Below are positions 36,057 through 38,968 of a stretch of DNA of 38,968 bases, one piece after another. The notes under the pieces are model-generated. The model made no database searches and was not told the origin of the DNA. It was given only the letters and a program-made list of their open reading frames with translations. How positions within the stretch are numbered: position 1 is the stretch's first letter; every line of letters starts with the position of its first letter. The stretch comes from Hellea sp. (GTDB lineage Bacteria; Pseudomonadota; Alphaproteobacteria; Caulobacterales; Maricaulaceae): the NCBI GenBank assembly GCA_020628425.1, contig JAHDEZ010000025.1, forward strand, positions 1 to 38,968, written 5' to 3'. Made by a program: the position numbers and the translations under genes.

Positions 36057-37103
36057 CTATTTTTTAAAATCTATAACAAAACGGTATTTCACATCGCTTT
36101 TTTGGACCCGATTCCAGGCCTCATTTATCTGGTCGGGACGAATTATTTCGACATCCGATGTAATATTATGCTTTCCGCAGAACGCTAGCATCTCTCTCGT
36201 CTCTCTGATTCCCCCGATGGCCGAGCCGGAAATTTTGCGTCGCCCACCCACGACAAGGCCGGCATGGAATGTGAGGGGTTCTAACGCGCCAACCAGGCAA
36301 AGTGTGCCGTCTTTTTTCAAGAGCCCCGTATAAGGATTAAGTGGGTGATTGACTGGGACAGTGTCGAGGAGAAAATCAAATGTGCCACGGGCCGCCTTCA
36401 TGGCGTCTTTGTCTTTGGATATCAGAACTTCGTGTGCGCCGAGCCGCTCTGCGTCCGCCGCCTTGTCAGGGGATGTTGTGATCATCACAACATGAGCACC
36501 AAGCGCTGAGGCAAACTTTACGCCCATATGTCCCAGGCCGCCCAGACCGATCACGCCGACCTTCATACCGGGGCCAACATTCCAGTGTTTCAGGGGTGAC
36601 CAGGTTGTAATACCGGCACAGAGCAGGGGCGCAGCCCCCGCCGGATCCAGGTTCTCAGGAACGCCGACGACAAAGTCCTCATCCACGACAATGTGTTCGG
36701 CGTAACCGCCCTGTGTCGGTGCGTTGTCATGGTAATAATCAAAGCCGCCATAGGTCATGATCGGGAAGCGTTCGCAATACTGTTCGTCTCCATCTGAACA
36801 GGACCCACAGGTTCGGCAAGAATTGACCATACACCCCACCGAAACACGTTCACCGATTTTGAACTGGCTGACGTCTTTGCCTATGGATGTGACCCGTCCA
36901 ATGATTTCATGTCCCGGGACCAGTGGATAGTGGCGGGTATTATTCCAGTCATTATGGGCCTGATGAATATCAGAATGGCAGATACCGCAATATTCTATAT
37001 CTATGGAGACGTCCTTGGGGCCGGGTGTACGACGCTCAATGAATAATTTCTCTACCGGGCTGCTGTCACTTGTGACACCATAGGCACTGACGGATTGACT
37101 CAT
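36057..37103 (-). CDS. zinc-dependent NAD(P) alcohol dehydrogenase (YahK/cinnamyl type)
   Basis: A 348-residue medium-chain dehydrogenase. ATG at 37103 has AGGGAGA 5 nt upstream; the frame is open for 31 more codons, but these lack family similarity. Catalytic zinc residues lie in Y-C39-G-I-C-H-S-D and P-G-H-E; the structural zinc cysteines are intact (C-R-T-C-G-S-C, then Q-Y-C). The nucleotide motif is G-L-G-G-L-G. Members reduce a broad range of aldehydes, usually with NADPH. First gene of a two-gene operon with an old yellow enzyme. Confidence 0.92.
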   Translation of the reverse strand: MSQSVSAYGVTSDSSPVEKLFIERRTPGPKDVSIDIEYCGICHSDIHQAHNDWNNTRHYPLVPGHEIIGRVTSIGKDVSQFKIGERVSVGCMVNSCRTCGSCSDGDEQYCERFPIMTYGGFDYYHDNAPTQGGYAEHIVVDEDFVVGVPENLDPAGAAPLLCAGITTWSPLKHWNVGPGMKVGVIGLGGLGHMGVKFASALGAHVVMITTSPDKAADAERLGAHEVLISKDKDAMKAARGTFDFLLDTVPVNHPLNPYTGLLKKDGTLCLVGALEPLTFHAGLVVGGRRKISGSAIGGIRETREMLAFCGKHNITSDVEIIRPDQINEAWNRVQKSDVKYRFVIDFKK

Positions 37104-37120
37104 TTTTGTCTCCCTTTTGG

Positions 37121-37151
37121 TTACCATAGTAAGTGAACTGTCGCGGATCAA
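37121..37151 (-). promoter_or_regulatory. probable promoter with overlapping palindrome for the dehydrogenase operon
   Basis: On the minus strand TTGATC (37146-37151) and TATGGT (37123-37128) are 17 bp apart. The inverted repeat TTAC-TATG-GTAA (37121-37132) covers the -10, a place where an HxlR- or MarR-like redox or aldehyde sensor could bind. The regulator itself is not in this window. Confidence 0.4.
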
Positions 37152-37232
37152 AGTGTTATTTTGTGCTGAATGCCAAAGTGCGTTTGAGATTGGCACCGAT
37201 ACGAATAGGCTTCAATTTGGGTGGGGTGAGAC

Positions 37233-37517
37233 ATGAAACGAGTACTTTATGCTGCAATTTTTAGTCTGGATGCTGCAATTTTTAGTCTGCCAGTCGTTGT
37301 ACGGCCAGCGTCCGAAGACGTACCCAGCCACATTTTAGCGTCCTATACAGCTTTTCAGCATGACGTTCAGGATAAGAATTAAGAATCTGCGGCTCAGAAT
37401 GCTTATGAGGCTTGGCAGAGTGCCAAGGAATTATTGGGTGACGAACATAGAACTTGAATACTTGCGCAAAACCACGCTAATCTAGATACGAAAACCGACT
37501 TGGAATATAAGAGGTAG
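37233..37517 (+). pseudogene. secreted-protein pseudogene with in-frame stops
   Basis: The frame from ATG 37233 encodes a signal-peptide-like start (M-K-R-V-L-Y-A-A-I-F-S-L) and then a helical sequence with N-A-Y-E-A-W-Q-S-A-K-E-L-L-G-D-E and I-L-A-Q-N-H-A-N-L, resembling TPR-like secreted proteins of this group. It is interrupted in the same frame by TAA at 37380, TGA at 37455 and TAG at 37515. A 21-bp tandem duplication has doubled part of the signal peptide. A gene inactivated by point nonsense mutations; the original function is unknown. Confidence 0.6.
37249..37289 (+). repeat. 21-bp tandem duplication in the pseudogene signal peptide
   Basis: ATGCTGCAATTTTTAGTCTG occurs at 37249-37268 and again at 37270-37289, with one base between: a perfect period-21 repeat that adds seven residues in frame (A-A-I-F-S-L twice). 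Confidence 0.9.
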
Positions 37518-37708
37518 TTTTCTATATCCGGGCGATCTTGCTTGCGGATTTCGATGAAGAATTACAGGGTTTTTCAGATCGTTTGAGCAACTATTCCGAC
37601 CGCTTGGGTAGCAATCGGCGAGAAAAAGAAATTCGTCGGCGCGTATTCAATTCATTTGTATTGCGTGAGAGAAAATCGACGCCAGCTATCGACCAGAGCT
37701 TATTTTAA
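37511..37708 (+). pseudogene. unrecognised coding remnant
   Basis: A frame open for 65 codons without a start codon at its beginning. The product has a short hydrophobic beginning (V-V-F-Y-I-R-A-I-L-L-A), then a charged helical stretch (F-S-D-R-L-S-N-Y-S-D-R-L-G-S-N-R-R). It may be the frameshifted continuation of the pseudogene just upstream. No family recognised. Confidence 0.3.
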
Positions 37709-37757
37709 CCCGTATGTTCTTGCATGCTATTTACTAAGGGTGGTGGATTTCGGAAAC

Positions 37758-37800
37758 TGGTGCCGCGAGGGAAAATTGAACTCCCGACCTCATCATTACC
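37758..37800 (-). tRNA. 3' half of tRNA-Thr(GGT), attachment-site remnant
   Basis: The minus strand reads, from the anticodon on: GGT, AA, half stem TGATG, variable AGGTC, T-stem GGGAG/TTCCC around TTCAATT, acceptor half TCGCGGC, A and CCA. These 43 nt are exactly tRNA positions 34-76. No 5' half is present, as the sequence before the anticodon does not pair properly. Such 3' halves mark the far end of elements that integrate into tRNA genes; an integrase pseudogene lies 170 bp away on the expected side. Not a working tRNA. Confidence 0.75.
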
Positions 37801-37970
37801 TACTGGATAGTAGAGATGATATGCAATTTTCTTTCTTTACCCGTTTTTACCTAACTGATGGTTTTTATTGTACTTCTGTTTCCCATTGTTTCTTCAAATG
37901 CACTGTGAGTGTCTATAGGCGTGCTTACTATGTGATTGCTGGCAGTACTCGATATAAGGAAAGGTCAGTT

Positions 37971-38710
37971 CTGAAAATTACAAATCGCTATTTAGTGCGT
38001 GCGAGCCAACTATTAAGATCGCATTCCATTGAGATGATAAGCTGAGAAGTTTTGGAGCTGAAATTCTACTATCGGGGCAAGAAAACTGTCATCATACAAT
38101 ATCGAATGAGGAGAAGCGGCCCCCCAACGTAGCAGTTAACTTTCGGTCGCTAAGGGAACTATCTGTCGAGCAAGCCAGAGTTGCTGCCAAAAAAGCATGG
38201 GCATTTTATCACCATTTGACCTGATCACTTGGCTCAATGAAACTCTGACGAAACAGCTCTTAAAGTGTCAAGTGTAATAGAGAAATCCATAAAGGAATAT
38301 GTATAAGTGAAGCTGACCGAGAAAACCCAATCAGCTCACAATACCGCCGTCGAGATTATTCATTCCATGCCTATTCAATTTGAACACCCCCATGTATTCT
38401 GCAGATTCGCCAGAGGGTAAACCTATCAATGAAATTAAAAAGCCTAGCAAAGAATATGTAAACTTGCCGACATTGAGAATGTCAAGGTTCATGATCTACG
38501 ACACACATTTGCGAGCGTTGCCGATATGATTGGGATGTCTCTGCCAGTTTGGGTGCTTTGCTCGGTCACAGCTAGTCTCTGACTACGGCGCAATAAGCGC
38601 ACTTAGCTTCTTATCCCTTGGCTCGGGCTGCCGAGCTCGATGGCAGCAAACTACCTGAAGAGGCCAGCCCAGGGTTAAACACAACGGACGAAATCATGAA
38701 TTATTCTTAG
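37971..38710 (+). pseudogene. tyrosine-recombinase integrase pseudogene
   Basis: Fragments of a DUF4102-type phage/island integrase appear in order over three frames. The start (ATG changed to CTG at 37971, with AAGGAAAGG upstream) gives K-I-T-N-R-Y-L-V. After a TGA at 38043 the same frame gives L-E-L-K-F-Y-Y-R-G-K-K-T. Another frame gives L-S-V-E-Q-A-R-V-A-A-K-K-A near 38160, then G-K-P-I-N-E-I-K-K-P near 38418 and R-I-C-K-L-A-D-I-E-N-V near 38450. The catalytic H-D-L-R-H-T-F-A-S box lies near 38490 and the L-G-A-L-L-G-H-S box near 38555, followed by A-H-L-A-S interrupted by stops. Frameshifts and nonsense codons make it inactive. Confidence 0.85.
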
Positions 38711-38768
38711 GGGCAAAACGGTTGTGGGCCGTTGGGCGTACTCAAAGAGAGGCTTTCTGGTTTCAATA

Positions 38769-38791
38769 TATTGACATGAAAAGTGTCAATA
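38769..38791 (+). promoter_or_regulatory. palindromic operator candidate upstream of the glutathione transferase gene
   Basis: TATTGACA (38769-38776) and TGTCAATA (38784-38791) form a perfect 8-bp inverted repeat with a 7-bp spacer, 14 nt before the start codon. The left arm contains TTGACA, a consensus -35 hexamer, so a dimeric repressor (TetR-like size) could block transcription here. Confidence 0.5.
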
Positions 38792-38805
38792 AATAGTCAT
38801 TAATC

Positions 38806-38968
38806 ATGACCAGTCCTATAGAACTCATGGGCGCGCCGGGGTCGCCTTATACCCGTAAAATGCTGGCGCTGATGCGTTATCGCCATATGCCCTACAAAAT
38901 CCACTGGACGACAGGGCAGGTGCCGGACGGGTATCCGAAACCCAAGGTCACTTTGTTGCCGACATATT
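38806..38968 (+). CDS. glutathione S-transferase-like protein, N-terminal part (runs off right edge)
   Basis: ATG at 38806 opens a frame to the window end (54 codons). The thioredoxin-like N-terminal domain of glutathione transferases is recognisable: beta strand I-E-L-M-G-A-P-G-S-P-Y-T-R-K with the glutathione-contact Ser/Tyr, helix M-L-A-L-M-R-Y, then the V-T-L-L-P strand region. The rest lies outside. Probably a detoxification enzyme; the exact class is unknown. Confidence 0.75.
   Translation, partial: MTSPIELMGAPGSPYTRKMLALMRYRHMPYKIHWTTGQVPDGYPKPKVTLLPTY

Noticed and set aside
37656..38045. 129-codon plus-strand frame at the right end
   Set aside because: It runs through the tRNA-Thr fragment and then into the beginning of the integrase pseudogene, so it is a composite of unrelated remnants.

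Overview
The window reads as chromosome of an alphaproteobacterium, most likely a marine member of the Hyphomonadaceae/Maricaulales type. This is inferred from the protein sequences (alphaproteobacterial-style FeoB, RlmE, RsmB-like and GuaB proteins, a kbl-tdh pair, an alpha-2-macroglobulin/PBP1C pair) and from a moderate G+C content. The name of the organism cannot be read from the sequence.

Left edge to 3.9 kb: the start of a molybdopterin oxidoreductase gene runs off the left end. It is followed by a decayed Rhs/polymorphic-toxin island directly against the 3' end of tRNA-Phe(GAA). The island holds an Rhs core fragment with a toxin-like C-terminal tip, a lipoprotein that may be its immunity partner, two further small genes, a duplicated 165-bp Rhs N-terminal segment, an out-of-frame toxin tail, and a second candidate immunity gene. 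A 20-bp near copy of the tRNA 3' end lies at the far side of the island, which suggests that the tRNA was an integration site.

4 to 12.1 kb, plus strand: housekeeping genes feoA-feoB (ferrous iron uptake), tkt (transketolase), a small membrane protein, a SulP anion transporter, and an overlapping Ppx/GppA phosphatase plus rlmE (23S rRNA 2'-O-methyltransferase). 12.1 to 15.6 kb, minus strand: a secreted trypsin-like protease that ends in a GlyGly-CTERM sorting tail, a small lipoprotein overlapping it by 4 nt, and a rhombosortase. This is an enzyme next to its probable substrate.

15.7 to 27.7 kb: guaB, an RsmB-like rRNA methyltransferase and guaA, then a very large alpha-2-macroglobulin with a thioester motif followed by pbpC, a pair thought to guard and repair the periplasm. 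An iron-sulfur type uracil-DNA glycosylase converges on pbpC and overlaps its end. 27.8 to 30.7 kb: kbl-tdh-nitroreductase, three genes overlapping end to start. The Tdh has lost all four structural-zinc cysteines, and the nitroreductase carries the residues typical of iodotyrosine deiodinase. 30.8 to 37.1 kb: a secreted amidohydrolase, a Bcr/CflA-type exporter, an orphan acyl-CoA carboxyltransferase and, on the minus strand, an alcohol dehydrogenase plus an old-yellow-enzyme reductase.

37.2 kb to the right end is a second genetic graveyard: a nonsense-riddled secreted-protein pseudogene, exactly the 3' half (43 nt) of a tRNA-Thr(GGT), and a tyrosine-recombinase pseudogene spread over three frames. 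A glutathione S-transferase gene preceded by a strong palindrome runs off the right edge.
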